NCBI GenBank assembly: GCA_910588945.1
Contig: CAJUSF010000041.1
Coordinates: 60,644 to 124,643, forward strand
Source: an uncultured Eggerthellaceae bacterium
Lineage (GTDB): Bacteria > Actinomycetota > Coriobacteriia > Coriobacteriales > Eggerthellaceae
Direction of reading: 5' to 3'
Length of the DNA: 64,000 nucleotides
In this document: in pieces, positions 24,001 to 32,789 of the stretch
Position numbering within the stretch: the first letter of the stretch is position 1
How the letters are laid out: every line of letters begins with the position of its first letter
The notes under the pieces: generated by a model
The model's database searches: none
What the model was told of the DNA's origin: nothing
What the model saw: only the letters and a program-made list of their open reading frames with translations
Position numbers and translations under genes: made by a program

Positions 24001-25285
24001 CAATCATGTCGATGTATTTAGGATCATCAACAGCCGCAGTGTCGGCAAATAACTTCTCCACCGTCTTCTTGAAGTCAACATAAGGCCAGCCATGAACTTC
24101 GTTATACTTCGTGTAGCCCTTCGCCTTTGACTTGTCGTAGACATACTTTTGGGGATGAAGTTTTGTCGGAGTATAGAATTCCCCTCTGAAAAATTCATCA
24201 TAGCTATCAGGTGCGTATTCCTTGACGAGCTGCTTCAACAGCTTCAGATCCTCGCCATAGCGATCATAATCTGCAACCTTATTGGCAGAGATGGACTGCC
24301 CAGGAACGCTACTCAATATCTCTTGCAGCACATAAGATGAGTAAACCTTCTTCATCGCATCAAAGAGCAACGCTCCACTCTCAGGACATACCTCCTGAAA
24401 CGCCTCGATATCCTCGTCTTTGGAAAGATAGATTTTGGTCTTGGCATCTTGTGGCTTCTCATCTGCGATAAAAAAGATTTGAGCCATATCGGCACTCAAT
24501 CCCACCAAAGCGCTGGCAAGAGCTGATGCCATCTTTTTTGCCGAACCCTTATCCAAAACACCTGCCACATCCGCACTTATAGCCAACGCGCTCTGCACAG
24601 CCTCTTTCACATGCGACTTCGAAGACTCGGTGTCACTAAGAGCAACTTTAAGTTTCTCCGCATGGTGGAAAATATCGCAAGATATCCCCAACTCATTGCA
24701 ATAATCCTCAAGTGCCGCACAGAATTCCTCAACGGATGCATCGACATTCGCATTTCGCGAACTGAGATCTGCCTTATCTTGCTGAAGGAAATTTCCGCGA
24801 TGCTTAACGATATTGTGAAAGGCAAGATAGATCAGGCGGATGTCGGCTTTTTCATCGGTCTCCATCAGCCACTTGCGAAGATGATAGATAGTGGGAAATC
24901 TCTTGAAGTAATCCTTTTCGGTAAAGTCTTTATCATTAAACAATGTGAAGAAATAGTCAGACTTGGCACACTTGCGATCCTCTGGAAAAAGGCCGGATTG
25001 ATTCATACGCACGAAAAATTCCGGATCCACTTTTTCTATTTGCTCCGCAAATATCTCTTGCAGAAGACCGAGACGCCATTTACGGCGTGTGTAGCGCCTA
25101 CGCAAACCTCTAAACGACCTCGCCTCCGAAGCAGGATTCGCCTCAGGAAAGATGCGGCTACCCCATGTCGGCTTGCCTTTGAAATAGCAGAGCTCGCCAT
25201 CCTGCGCATCTGTTACAGCCCATCCTACCGAACCGGTGCCGATGTCAAGCCCGATATTGTATTGGCCAACTTTTCTGAGATTCAT
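21086..25285 (-). CDS. cas9: Cas9 endonuclease, type II-A
   Basis: 1399 residues, typical of the large type II-A class. RuvC-I is YNIGLDIGTGSVGWAVTD with the catalytic Asp near residue 14. The Arg-rich bridge helix is RRRYTRRKWRLGLLQEIF (about 62-82). RuvC-II is IFIEVTREDD, the HNH domain is YQVDHIIPQSYIKDDSFDNK, and RuvC-III is HHAHDALLASEIG, so all nuclease residues are intact. The C-terminal 300 residues form the PAM-interacting region. GAAAGGGAAG precedes ATG 25285. It is the first gene of cas9-cas1-cas2-csn2 and diverges from the tracrRNA, whose anti-repeat starts only about 40 bases upstream. Confidence 0.98.
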   Translation of the reverse strand: MNLRKVGQYNIGLDIGTGSVGWAVTDAQDGELCYFKGKPTWGSRIFPEANPASEARSFRGLRRRYTRRKWRLGLLQEIFAEQIEKVDPEFFVRMNQSGLFPEDRKCAKSDYFFTLFNDKDFTEKDYFKRFPTIYHLRKWLMETDEKADIRLIYLAFHNIVKHRGNFLQQDKADLSSRNANVDASVEEFCAALEDYCNELGISCDIFHHAEKLKVALSDTESSKSHVKEAVQSALAISADVAGVLDKGSAKKMASALASALVGLSADMAQIFFIADEKPQDAKTKIYLSKDEDIEAFQEVCPESGALLFDAMKKVYSSYVLQEILSSVPGQSISANKVADYDRYGEDLKLLKQLVKEYAPDSYDEFFRGEFYTPTKLHPQKYVYDKSKAKGYTKYNEVHGWPYVDFKKTVEKLFADTAAVDDPKYIDMIERFGEERFLRRLKTSDNGAIPFQLNLEEMNQIIENQARFYPFLADEKQKLDSLVTFRIPYYVGPLTQINARKDVSGKSRFAWSKRFEGKDNDPIKPWNWEEVIDKHSSAAEFIQRMTGTCTYLQGEPVLPKCSLLYEEYCVLNELNGASCSQDGDSWKRFDYRDREDMVHELFRRGKVTYKKAADWMCARENSNVHVRGGQGESGFESKLGSYIFFSKDIFGVDEIPESDYPMIEEIILWNTLFEDRSIFKEKLERRYGDRLSAEQIKKIVKKRFTGWGRLSKKLLVELKSNTDNGPKSIMDILREGDQNSDHPSKAMVFMEILHDDNLAFNELIDEFNRKNMLDAGGLALENLPGSPALRRSINQALGIVDEIVRIAGHSPENIFIEVTREDDLESRGSRTKKRYERLEEAMKRFKEESPKFLEKDAWDKLLRCKSEKTDLDERLTLYFMQGGKSLYSNKPIDINRLYDDTKYQVDHIIPQSYIKDDSFDNKALVLSNENQNKSDQMLIDVSIRQEMRSRWDALLQAGLISKKKHANLLRDHISERQMKGFIARQLVETSQIMKIVQSFLKERYDGTNVLPVKAGLSSELRGKLELKKCREINDFHHAHDALLASEIGRFIQKRHPGMYDNPIAYTRALKSFIKKESELVRARHRIPGTVSFVIESFLKSNMTFDKDTGEVLEDEWSADRECTKLKKYFDYRQCFISRMPEETSGAFWDQTIYSPRGGKKSPAIPLKKGLNLKKYGGYSGTEFAYFFIYKAMKRGKCILEFASVPVSIASQIAKHEDALKEYAIILARDSGLEFVEIVRSKIYKYQLMEMEGSRLYLTGKKEARNATQFAFNRHETAIAKAIYDEDSIGKLDESSVEELFLLITESLMRYSPRLFSVLNIDSWKERFFVLGSEERSAVLKAMIMVGNGKANKVDLTPVGSSKFAGNMQPTYSKILTKGSGITFVDQSITGMFERRTHIGL

Positions 25286-25323
25286 GTCTTCCCTTTCTCA
25301 TTTTGTTGTGCTAAAGTGACTCT

Positions 25324-25446
25324 CGACTTGATACCAGTCAAGTTGTCACTGCGAGTCAAAATAAAGACCTAGTCTTAAATGTCCCTTCTGGGGACGCCGC
25401 GTAGGCGGTAAATTTGACTCATCAAAGCCCGCAAGGGCTTTTTATT
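25324..25446 (+). ncRNA. tracrRNA of the type II-A system
   Basis: An anti-repeat (ACTTGATACCAGTCAAGTTG onward, 25325-25360) is complementary, with interruptions, to the crRNA repeat. Then follow AAATAAAGACCTAGTC (resembling the nexus of known tracrRNAs) and three hairpins: GTCCC/GGGAC (25381-25395), CCGC/GCGG (25397-25408) and the terminator AGCCC/GGGCT with T5 (25426-25446). An extended -10 (TGC TAAAGT, 25309-25317) predicts a start near 25324. It diverges from cas9 and overlaps the region where the cas9 promoter must lie. Confidence 0.88.
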
Positions 25447-25685
25447 TTCAATCAGATATTACACTAACGGCTCCTTTGGTTTGAGACGTTTATGGTACAA
25501 CCTGAAAAAATCTCGAAAAGGTCCTGCAAGATAGTGAGATATAAGTGCAAAATCATATCTGCCTATGCCTCATCATAGCAGGTCACAGCAGGCATCTTTA
25601 TCATCATATTCATCATCGGATCCCTAAATAATAGGAATTGAAAATCGTGCAGCATGTTAAGACGTGTTAGAATCTTGTCTGTTGC

Positions 25686-25761
25686 GTCCCCGTAGCTCAG
25701 CGGATAGAGCGTCGGTTTCCTAAACCGTGCGTCGGAGGTTCGAGTCCTCTCGGGGACGCCA
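25686..25761 (+). tRNA. tRNA-Arg (CCT anticodon)
   Basis: Acceptor GTCCCCG pairs with CGGGGAC; the D arm is GCTC...GAGC, the anticodon loop TTCCTAA gives CCT, and the T loop is GGTTCGAGTCC. The CCA end is encoded. It reads AGG codons. Confidence 0.95.
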
Positions 25762-25778
25762 GTTTTCCCATAGAGCAA

Positions 25779-25818
25779 ACAAGACCCGACAAGATAACTC
25801 CTTGTCGGGTCTTTCTTT
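25779..25818. terminator. Bidirectional terminator between tRNA-Arg and ppk1
   Basis: AAGACCCGACAAG pairs with CTTGTCGGGTCTT and is followed by TCTTT; A-rich sequence on the left serves the minus-strand ppk1 transcript. Confidence 0.8.
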
Positions 25819-25832
25819 AACACATACAGTCT

Positions 25833-28800
25833 CTATCTCCCGAATAAGCGCTTGAACAAAGAAGGTTTTTCTTCAGGCATCTCAAGCGGAGTTGGCTTGG
25901 AATTCGGATCGGTGTAGCTGGACTCGCCTACATGCAATGGTACAGAATTTCCGGCTTCAACATTAGGTATCTCCCAAGTCTGCGACGCGAGATCCGCTCG
26001 ATCCGTGCTTAACACCTCATATGTGGGAACACCATCAAGCATCGGAAGCTCTCTCGGCAGGACTTCCTTTTGAAGCTCGGAAATCGGCTCGCGGATGATA
26101 CCCGTCGCTTCATCAGAAGAAGCGCTGCTTGGGACACTGGCAGAAACCCAAGTCGGAGCACTGCTGTCAACGTTGGCATCATCACTGTCATCATAAGAAT
26201 CGACAACATCGAGGCCGGTCATGTCATCATTTACATTTGCCGCCCCCACGACACCGGCATCATCCACAGAGAAAGCCACAGCATCTATACGCTCAGCCTC
26301 TTCAGTCGCCCCGTTCACGTCAGCTACCTCGACCGCTTCTGCAACCTCAACAACCTCGTCAATTCCAGTAATCTCAACCGCTTCGACCGCTTCAGCCGCT
26401 TGTGCTACCTCAACAACCTCGATAGCCTCAAGCACCTCGGTCACACCGGTGCTGTCAACGCCATCGGCATCGGCTGGCTCCTCAGCGGCCTCATCGCTCG
26501 TAGCACCGATCACCGCATCCACCACGGTCTCGTATTCCGTAACCTCTTCACCGAGAACATCACTCAACCTCTCGGCACTTATCTCCACCTCGTCGATCTC
26601 GCGCACGATAGCCGCACGATGCGACACTCCCGACACTGCCATCTCGACAGCCTCGAGACGCTTGCGCTGCGCTTCATCGATCAAGAAGCTCTGCGAATCG
26701 AACATCTCAACCACACCTGAGGAGTTTGCCGTCTCTGCGAAGAATCCAAGCGGCGTATACTGCCTTGTAGGAAGCAGATCGCGCAACTTCGCCGTATCGG
26801 CCATACACGTTCCTATATACCCGATGATCTGATCGCGAAGGTCCTCGTTCTCAACAGGCCATGCGATCTCAATGCGCTTATCCATGTTGCGCGTCATCAA
26901 ATCCGCACTCGACAGATACACATCCACGTCCCCATCGAACGGCCCAAAACAATAGATGCGGCTGTGCTCCAACAAACGTCCTACTATGCTGTCGACGCAA
27001 ACATTATCGGTATACCCTTCGACTCCAGGAACGATGCACGAGATGCCACGCACGAGCAGATTGCACTTTACGCCCGCTTGAGACGCCTCCACAATCTTCT
27101 CGATTATCTCCTTATCAGTGATCGAATTCGTCTTGAAGAAGATTCCCGATGGTTGCCCTTCACGATGCTTGCGAATCTGATCGTCTATCCCCGCAAGGAT
27201 GTTCTGCTTGATCTGAAGCGGCGCCACCCAAAGTGTGCTGTAATCGTTGCTCGTATTCTCGAGCGCCATATTGCGGAAAAACTGCACAGCATCAAGACCG
27301 ATACGAGGATCACTCGTGATGAACGAGAAGTCCGTATAAAGCTTGGCCGTCTTCTCGTTATAATTTCCGGTTCCCAACTGCGTGATGTACTGCAATCCCT
27401 CGGGTGTCTGCCGCGTTATGCAACACACTTTAGAGTGCACCTTGAAATCCCGAAATCCGTACAATACGTTGCAGCCCGCCTGATCGAAGCGCTGAGACCA
27501 CTCGATGTTGTTCGACTCATCGAAACGTGCGCGCAACTCAAAAAGAGCTGTCACCTCCTTGCCCGAATCGGCAGCCGCGATGAGCGCCTCGGCCAAATGC
27601 GACTGCTTCGCCAAACGATAGAGCGTAATCTTGATGGAGATGACATCGGGATCGGACGCCGCTTCACGGAGCAGTTGCACGAACGTATCCATGGTCTCAT
27701 ACGGATATGACAGCAACACCTCGCGCTCCGATACCTGATCGATGATGGATCGGTTGCGATCAAGACATGATGGCCATTGCGGAGTGAAAGGTGTAGATGT
27801 AAGCGCTGCGCGCATGGATTCATCAACAAGGGACGGGAGCTCAAACGTATAGCTCATATTCAGCGGAACGGACGTAACGAACAACTGCTCGGGGCGAAGA
27901 TTCAGCCTCTGCATAAGCACGGGCTTCACCGTCTGCGAAAGTTCGCGCTCCGACTCCAAACGCACCGGCGCTAGGCGCGCGCGTTTCTTTATGATGCGTT
28001 TCATATGCTCGCGGTAATCTTCGCCCTGCTCCTCAATGCCTTCGGTCGCATCAAGGTCAGCATTGCGAGTTACGCAGATAACGTTAGTGTGCTTGACCTT
28101 GTACATCGAAAACACCTGTGGAACAAACATCTCGATCATGTGCTCAAGCAGGATGAACTGCAAACCGTCACCCGGCAGCTGAACGATGCGCTTGCATTGT
28201 CGCGGTAGCGGGATAAGACCGAGCGTAACACCTTCCGCGCCTAGATTCTTGGCTTTTTTCTTCTTGCCATCCTTGCCATCTTTTCCCGACTTCGACGCTT
28301 TGTCATCATCACGCGGATCGGCCTGCTCATCCAAACGCACAACGATATACAGCCCGCCGTTCTCAAGATGCGGGAAAGGATGACGCGCATTTATTATCTG
28401 CGGAGAGAGAAACGGCATCACATTAGCGGAAAAATACTCTTGTGCATATTCCGCCTGTTCATCATTCAGTTCCTTCTGCGTGAGATTCACGATCCCGCGC
28501 GAAGTGAGCTGGGCGCGCACATCCTTGTAGCATTTCTCGTAATAGGGATAGAGTTCGTGACAGCGCGCATACACAGCCTCTAGCTGCTCAGAGGGCGTCA
28601 TGCCCGATTTGGTATCGATGATCATCTTCTTGATCAAAGCGAGGTCGGTGAGCGACCCCACGCGGATCATGAAAAATTCCTGCAGGTTGCTCCAAAAGAT
28701 GGAAATGAATCCCAACCTCTCGAACAGAGGAACCGTAGGATCAGCTCCTTGGTCGAGCACTCGCTTGTTAAATTCGAGCCATGACAGCTCGCGATTTTGC

Positions 28801-29345
28801 ATATAGGGGAACCGCTCTTGGAATTGCTTAATGCTCTGTCGTTCGAAAAGCGGCGTTTTGGAAGAGCCAGATCGCAACATGGTATTCGGGGCCGACTTTG
28901 AGCTCGAACCCTGCATCACCTTCGTTGAGATCTTGCGGTCTTTGCGATCGGTATTCGAAATGCTTGAAGAAGACTTAGTCTTTGCCACACGAAGTTTGCG
29001 ATTGGCTATCTCAGCCTTCACCTTTTTGCGTGATTTCTCACCTTCTGCGAGTTTGTGCGATTTCTTGGAATCGCTCTTCTTTTGGTCGGATTTCTTCGAT
29101 TCTGCCTTCTTAGGATCCTTTGACATACCCTTGTCCTTCTTCGAAGCCTTATCCTTCTTAGCCTTCTTGGCAACTCTATCGATATCGAAATCATCGCTGC
29201 TCAAGGCCTTCTTGACAACATCGCCTGAAAGGCTTTTCGCCCCATCCGCATCAAGATCGGTGCTTTGATCGAGCGCCTCACGCTGCTCGACAGCCTTTCT
29301 GTAAACGTCGACAAGTCTCTTTGATCTTTTGGACATCTTTTCCAT
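25833..29345 (-). CDS. ppk1: Polyphosphate kinase 1 with long charged N- and C-terminal extensions
   Basis: A 1170-residue protein, against about 700 for standard PPK1. The start at ATG 29345 (MEKMSKRSKR) follows GGAGGGG. Residues about 50-160 are Lys/Ser-rich and low complexity. The PPK core begins NRELSWLEFNKRVLDQG near residue 180 and contains the phospho-acceptor region DFKVHSKVCCITR and the later YIGTCMADT. The last 270 residues are an Ala/Val/Glu/Asp-rich, repetitive acidic tail. PPK1 makes polyphosphate from ATP at the membrane face. It diverges from the PPK2-type gene at 29479. Confidence 0.92.
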   Translation of the reverse strand: MEKMSKRSKRLVDVYRKAVEQREALDQSTDLDADGAKSLSGDVVKKALSSDDFDIDRVAKKAKKDKASKKDKGMSKDPKKAESKKSDQKKSDSKKSHKLAEGEKSRKKVKAEIANRKLRVAKTKSSSSISNTDRKDRKISTKVMQGSSSKSAPNTMLRSGSSKTPLFERQSIKQFQERFPYMQNRELSWLEFNKRVLDQGADPTVPLFERLGFISIFWSNLQEFFMIRVGSLTDLALIKKMIIDTKSGMTPSEQLEAVYARCHELYPYYEKCYKDVRAQLTSRGIVNLTQKELNDEQAEYAQEYFSANVMPFLSPQIINARHPFPHLENGGLYIVVRLDEQADPRDDDKASKSGKDGKDGKKKKAKNLGAEGVTLGLIPLPRQCKRIVQLPGDGLQFILLEHMIEMFVPQVFSMYKVKHTNVICVTRNADLDATEGIEEQGEDYREHMKRIIKKRARLAPVRLESERELSQTVKPVLMQRLNLRPEQLFVTSVPLNMSYTFELPSLVDESMRAALTSTPFTPQWPSCLDRNRSIIDQVSEREVLLSYPYETMDTFVQLLREAASDPDVISIKITLYRLAKQSHLAEALIAAADSGKEVTALFELRARFDESNNIEWSQRFDQAGCNVLYGFRDFKVHSKVCCITRQTPEGLQYITQLGTGNYNEKTAKLYTDFSFITSDPRIGLDAVQFFRNMALENTSNDYSTLWVAPLQIKQNILAGIDDQIRKHREGQPSGIFFKTNSITDKEIIEKIVEASQAGVKCNLLVRGISCIVPGVEGYTDNVCVDSIVGRLLEHSRIYCFGPFDGDVDVYLSSADLMTRNMDKRIEIAWPVENEDLRDQIIGYIGTCMADTAKLRDLLPTRQYTPLGFFAETANSSGVVEMFDSQSFLIDEAQRKRLEAVEMAVSGVSHRAAIVREIDEVEISAERLSDVLGEEVTEYETVVDAVIGATSDEAAEEPADADGVDSTGVTEVLEAIEVVEVAQAAEAVEAVEITGIDEVVEVAEAVEVADVNGATEEAERIDAVAFSVDDAGVVGAANVNDDMTGLDVVDSYDDSDDANVDSSAPTWVSASVPSSASSDEATGIIREPISELQKEVLPRELPMLDGVPTYEVLSTDRADLASQTWEIPNVEAGNSVPLHVGESSYTDPNSKPTPLEMPEEKPSLFKRLFGR

Positions 29346-29478
29346 CGTGCGACCCCTCCAATTCGTCGTCTTGGATACAACGACGAGCACACATATGAGA
29401 ATTGGTATATCCTTGAAAGTATAGCGCTGGTTACCATATCTTCCCGCGCGAATTAACAGTTGTAAGAAAGGCGCTACT

Positions 29479-31170
29479 ATGCTGGAACAGGTCCTCTTCG
29501 ACAACGAGCCAATGCAAAAAGATGAGTACAAGCAGATCTACAAACCTCTTATAGAGAAACTGGTGGTAGCTCAACAGCGCGCGATCACAGAAGGTGTCGG
29601 GCTTGTAGTCCTCTTTGAAGGATGGAACGGCGCCGGAAAAGGTTCGCGCATCTCCGATCTCATGTACAACCTTGATGCACGCGCCACAAGCGTCTATGTC
29701 TCTCCGGATGTCGATGCGAAAGAAGCCCTCGAATTCGTCGAACGCGGACAGGGCGTCACAGGGTTCTTTCCGTTGATGGAGGAATACTGGAAGGTCCTTG
29801 GGGAGCGCGGACATATCACATTCTACGACCGCGGCTGGTACACGAAGGCCACCGAACTCATAATGGATCGACGTCCGGCAGAGAAGTCCCTTCCCGAGCT
29901 TCCCGAGATCGGCCCTAGACACTTTCTCGAATCGATCAGCGATTTCGAACGCCAGCTCACACGCGATGGGTATGTTGTGCTGAAATTCTTCATGCACGTA
30001 CGCAAAAAGGCACAACGCAAGCGCCTGGACGGGCTTTACGAAGATAAGACCACGCGCTGGCGCGTATCTGAACACAAGCTGGTCAGCACAAGGGACTACG
30101 ATGAGATCTATGAGCTCTACGATAATCTATTGGAGGGCTCGAACTTCGACTTTGCGCCTTGGACACTTGTAAACGGCGAAGATAGACGGAAGGCCAACAT
30201 TCAGATCGCCACAAAACTTCTCGAAGCGATCGACGAGGCGCTCGCCGCAAAACAGGCGCGTATTGCAACCAACGAAGAGGACCGCGCCGAGCTTGAGCAC
30301 AAGACGCAACGCTATATGGCCAAAGAGCTCGAGGATGGCGCATCAGGAAGCGAGAAACAGCTGGAAGCGACGGCGAAAGCGAAGGCTCAGCACTCATTTG
30401 CGCCTCAGCTTTCACGATTCCAGATCAAAGCCGACTATCCCAAGGTCGACACCATGGCGCATGATCTGACCCTGAGCGAAGATGAGTACAAAAGTGAACT
30501 CAAACGTCTACAAAAGAGACTCTTCAAACTGGAGAATCTAATGTTTCAAGCGCGCGTGCCAATGATCGTCATGTATGAAGGCTGGGATGCTGCCGGCAAA
30601 GGCGGCAACATCAAACGTGTCGCGCAGGCGCTCGATGCGCGCGCATACACCATCATCCCAAGCCCGGCACCCACCAAACCCGAGTTGGCGCACCCGCATC
30701 TTTGGAGGTATTGGACCCGCCTTCCCAAAGCAGGTCACGTAGGTCTTTTCGACAGGTCGTGGTATGGACGCGTCTTGGTTGAGCGCGTAGAGGAGATAAC
30801 ACCGCCGAAGCGCTGGGCGGAAGGCTACGACGAGATCAACGAATTCGAACACGATCTGGTCGATTGGGGCGCGATACTCATCAAGTTCTGGGTGGATGTG
30901 AGCGATGCCGAGCAGCTCGCAAGGTTTGAGGCGCGCGAGGCCGACCCTTCTAAGCAGTGGAAGATCACGCCTGATGATTGGCGCAATCGTGACAAGTATC
31001 CGCAATACAAAAGCGCCATCGACGATATGTTTCGCCTGACCTCGACAACTTATGCACCCTGGCTCGTGCTCGAAAGCGATGACAAGAAGTACGCACGCAT
31101 CAAAGCGCTTCGAATCATTGTGGACAAACTTGAGGAGCGCTTGGGGATATCTCCCGACGAAAAGCTCTAA
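29479..31170 (+). CDS. Tandem PPK2 domain protein, polyphosphate:AMP phosphotransferase type
   Basis: A 563-residue cytoplasmic protein with two PPK2 domains. The first has FEGWNGAGKGSRISDLM (Walker A) and FYDRGWYTK. The second, from about residue 300, has YEGWDAAGKGGNIKRVAQ and LFDRSWYGRVLVERVE. Two-domain PPK2 proteins (class II, PAP) use polyphosphate to convert AMP to ADP. In the first domain the lid and second motif diverge from the canonical form, as is common, so the second is probably catalytic. It pairs with ppk1 as a store/use module. Confidence 0.9.
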   Translation: MLEQVLFDNEPMQKDEYKQIYKPLIEKLVVAQQRAITEGVGLVVLFEGWNGAGKGSRISDLMYNLDARATSVYVSPDVDAKEALEFVERGQGVTGFFPLMEEYWKVLGERGHITFYDRGWYTKATELIMDRRPAEKSLPELPEIGPRHFLESISDFERQLTRDGYVVLKFFMHVRKKAQRKRLDGLYEDKTTRWRVSEHKLVSTRDYDEIYELYDNLLEGSNFDFAPWTLVNGEDRRKANIQIATKLLEAIDEALAAKQARIATNEEDRAELEHKTQRYMAKELEDGASGSEKQLEATAKAKAQHSFAPQLSRFQIKADYPKVDTMAHDLTLSEDEYKSELKRLQKRLFKLENLMFQARVPMIVMYEGWDAAGKGGNIKRVAQALDARAYTIIPSPAPTKPELAHPHLWRYWTRLPKAGHVGLFDRSWYGRVLVERVEEITPPKRWAEGYDEINEFEHDLVDWGAILIKFWVDVSDAEQLARFEAREADPSKQWKITPDDWRNRDKYPQYKSAIDDMFRLTSTTYAPWLVLESDDKKYARIKALRIIVDKLEERLGISPDEKL

Positions 31171-31235
31171 GTGATTTAAGGAAAGAAGACACAAACGACT
31201 CGGAAGGCCACATTGGACAAGCTCTTCTGACCGAT

Positions 31236-31805
31236 CTATCTGGCCCGATCGATACTGTCCTTGATCGCCTTTATGGCGAAGGCGACCTCGCTGATCGAAA
31301 GTCCATCGGTGTCGATCAGTGCATGCGCGAAGCGTTCGTACAGCGGCGCTCGCTCATTGTATAGAGCATCGAGGGTGCTGATCGAATCATCTCTCATCAC
31401 AACGCCGCGATCATCAAAAGCCGGAAGACGCCGATGCAGCTCTTCGATCCCGGCTCGCAGGTAGACCACCACGCTGTTCGCAGCAAGCTCATCCATGGCT
31501 TCAAGCGAATAAATGGCAGAGCCTCCGGTCGATATAACGGTCCTTCTCAGATCGAGCGCACCAAGCACGCTCCCTTCGCGTCGGATGAACTCTTCGGCAC
31601 CGCAAGAATCGATCATCTCCTGCAATGTAGAGCCATACTTATTCTGGATCAGCAGATCCACATCGACAAAATCATATCCGATCATCTTCGCCGACACCAC
31701 GCCAGCAGAAGACTTCCCCACACCGGGCATGCCAATCAACACGATATTCGCATCGCCGGAAAGATCGATCGTCACCTTGCTCTCTCGGATATCAGCATCC
31801 CGCAT
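31236..31805 (-). CDS. aroK: Shikimate kinase
   Basis: A 189-residue P-loop kinase: GMPGVGKSSAG (Walker A), DVDLLIQNKYGSTLQEMID (shikimate-binding Asp), and STGGSAIYS (the GG motif). It phosphorylates shikimate at the 3-position in chorismate synthesis. No other aro gene is adjacent. It follows the DUF2207-eamA pair on the same strand by 33 bases. Confidence 0.88.
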   Translation of the reverse strand: MRDADIRESKVTIDLSGDANIVLIGMPGVGKSSAGVVSAKMIGYDFVDVDLLIQNKYGSTLQEMIDSCGAEEFIRREGSVLGALDLRRTVISTGGSAIYSLEAMDELAANSVVVYLRAGIEELHRRLPAFDDRGVVMRDDSISTLDALYNERAPLYERFAHALIDTDGLSISEVAFAIKAIKDSIDRAR

Positions 31806-31838
31806 ATCGCACCCTCAATCCTTTTCCCAAGAACTCCG

Positions 31839-32789
31839 CTACAACTCGGTAAGTTGAGAATCCGCAACGATCTCGCTATCGATCTTGTTAGGCGGCTTTT
31901 TAAGCGGAAAAGCCTCGCTCAAGATGATCGATGCGAAGATCAGCACAAAGCCTGCAACAAGCATGACTGTCAGCGTCTCGCCATAAAGGATCACGCTAAA
32001 GATTACACCGAAAACGGACTCCAGCGACAAAAGAATGGCCGCCTGCGACGGCGCAACATGAGCAAGCGCAGCGTTTTGAAATCCCATAGCGATACAAGAG
32101 CAGAAAACAACGAGGTATATCATGCTGAAAATGAATTCAGGCTCAAGGCATTCAGCCGTCGGTGCGGGTTCGCTCACGGCACCCACGATCACGCCTAGGA
32201 TGCCGCTTACCAAGAACTGATATGTGGTAAGCACAAGAATATCCTGATCGCCGGCGAACTTCGAAGCGGCAACGATATGCAGCGCAAACAAAACTCCGCA
32301 AACAAGCGTCATCCCATCGCCGAATCCCAAAGAGAGCTCGTCGCCACCTGTGAGCGACACGAATCCCACGCCCGTGATACAGAGCAGCGCCGCCACGATG
32401 TTATAGATCGTAGGCCGACGCTTCGTAGCCGCATAGGCCATGAACGGCACGAGCACACAATAGGTGGCTGTCAAAAACGCGTTCTTTCCGGGTGTGGTGT
32501 ACACGAGCCCGACCGTCTGAAACCAGTAAGCGCCAAAGATCAATACGCCCAGAATCGAGCCAGAGATAATAGCTCGTTTATTTATGGATGCTCGCACCCG
32601 TTTATGAAACACACAGCCAAGCACTAATGCTGTGAGCAGAAAACGTATACCTATGAGCCATGAGGGTTGCATCACTTCGACGGAATCTTTCATCACTACA
32701 AAAGACGATCCCCAGATCAAAGTGGCTACCACGATCATTAGCTTATATATGATGGGCGGGATATTACGCGAGAGTTTGAGCTTGTTCAT
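31839..32789 (-). CDS. DMT superfamily (EamA) transporter
   Basis: A 316-residue membrane protein with ten hydrophobic helices in two EamA halves (first: ATLIWGSSFVVMKDSVEVM; second: HVAPSQAAILLSLESVFG). These halves are internal repeats of five helices. The family exports amino acids or other metabolites; the substrate here is unknown. Its ATG overlaps the stop of the upstream DUF2207 gene by four bases. Confidence 0.88.
   Translation of the reverse strand: MNKLKLSRNIPPIIYKLMIVVATLIWGSSFVVMKDSVEVMQPSWLIGIRFLLTALVLGCVFHKRVRASINKRAIISGSILGVLIFGAYWFQTVGLVYTTPGKNAFLTATYCVLVPFMAYAATKRRPTIYNIVAALLCITGVGFVSLTGGDELSLGFGDGMTLVCGVLFALHIVAASKFAGDQDILVLTTYQFLVSGILGVIVGAVSEPAPTAECLEPEFIFSMIYLVVFCSCIAMGFQNAALAHVAPSQAAILLSLESVFGVIFSVILYGETLTVMLVAGFVLIFASIILSEAFPLKKPPNKIDSEIVADSQLTEL

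Noticed and set aside
25563..25823. An 86-codon frame on the minus strand over tRNA-Arg
   Set aside because: The frame reads through the complement of a tRNA and gives the well-known spurious peptide.
26300..26460. Repetitive plus-strand Ser/Thr-rich frame in the ppk1 3' region
   Set aside because: It mirrors the acidic Ala/Val/Glu repeats of the PPK1 tail in the antisense strand.
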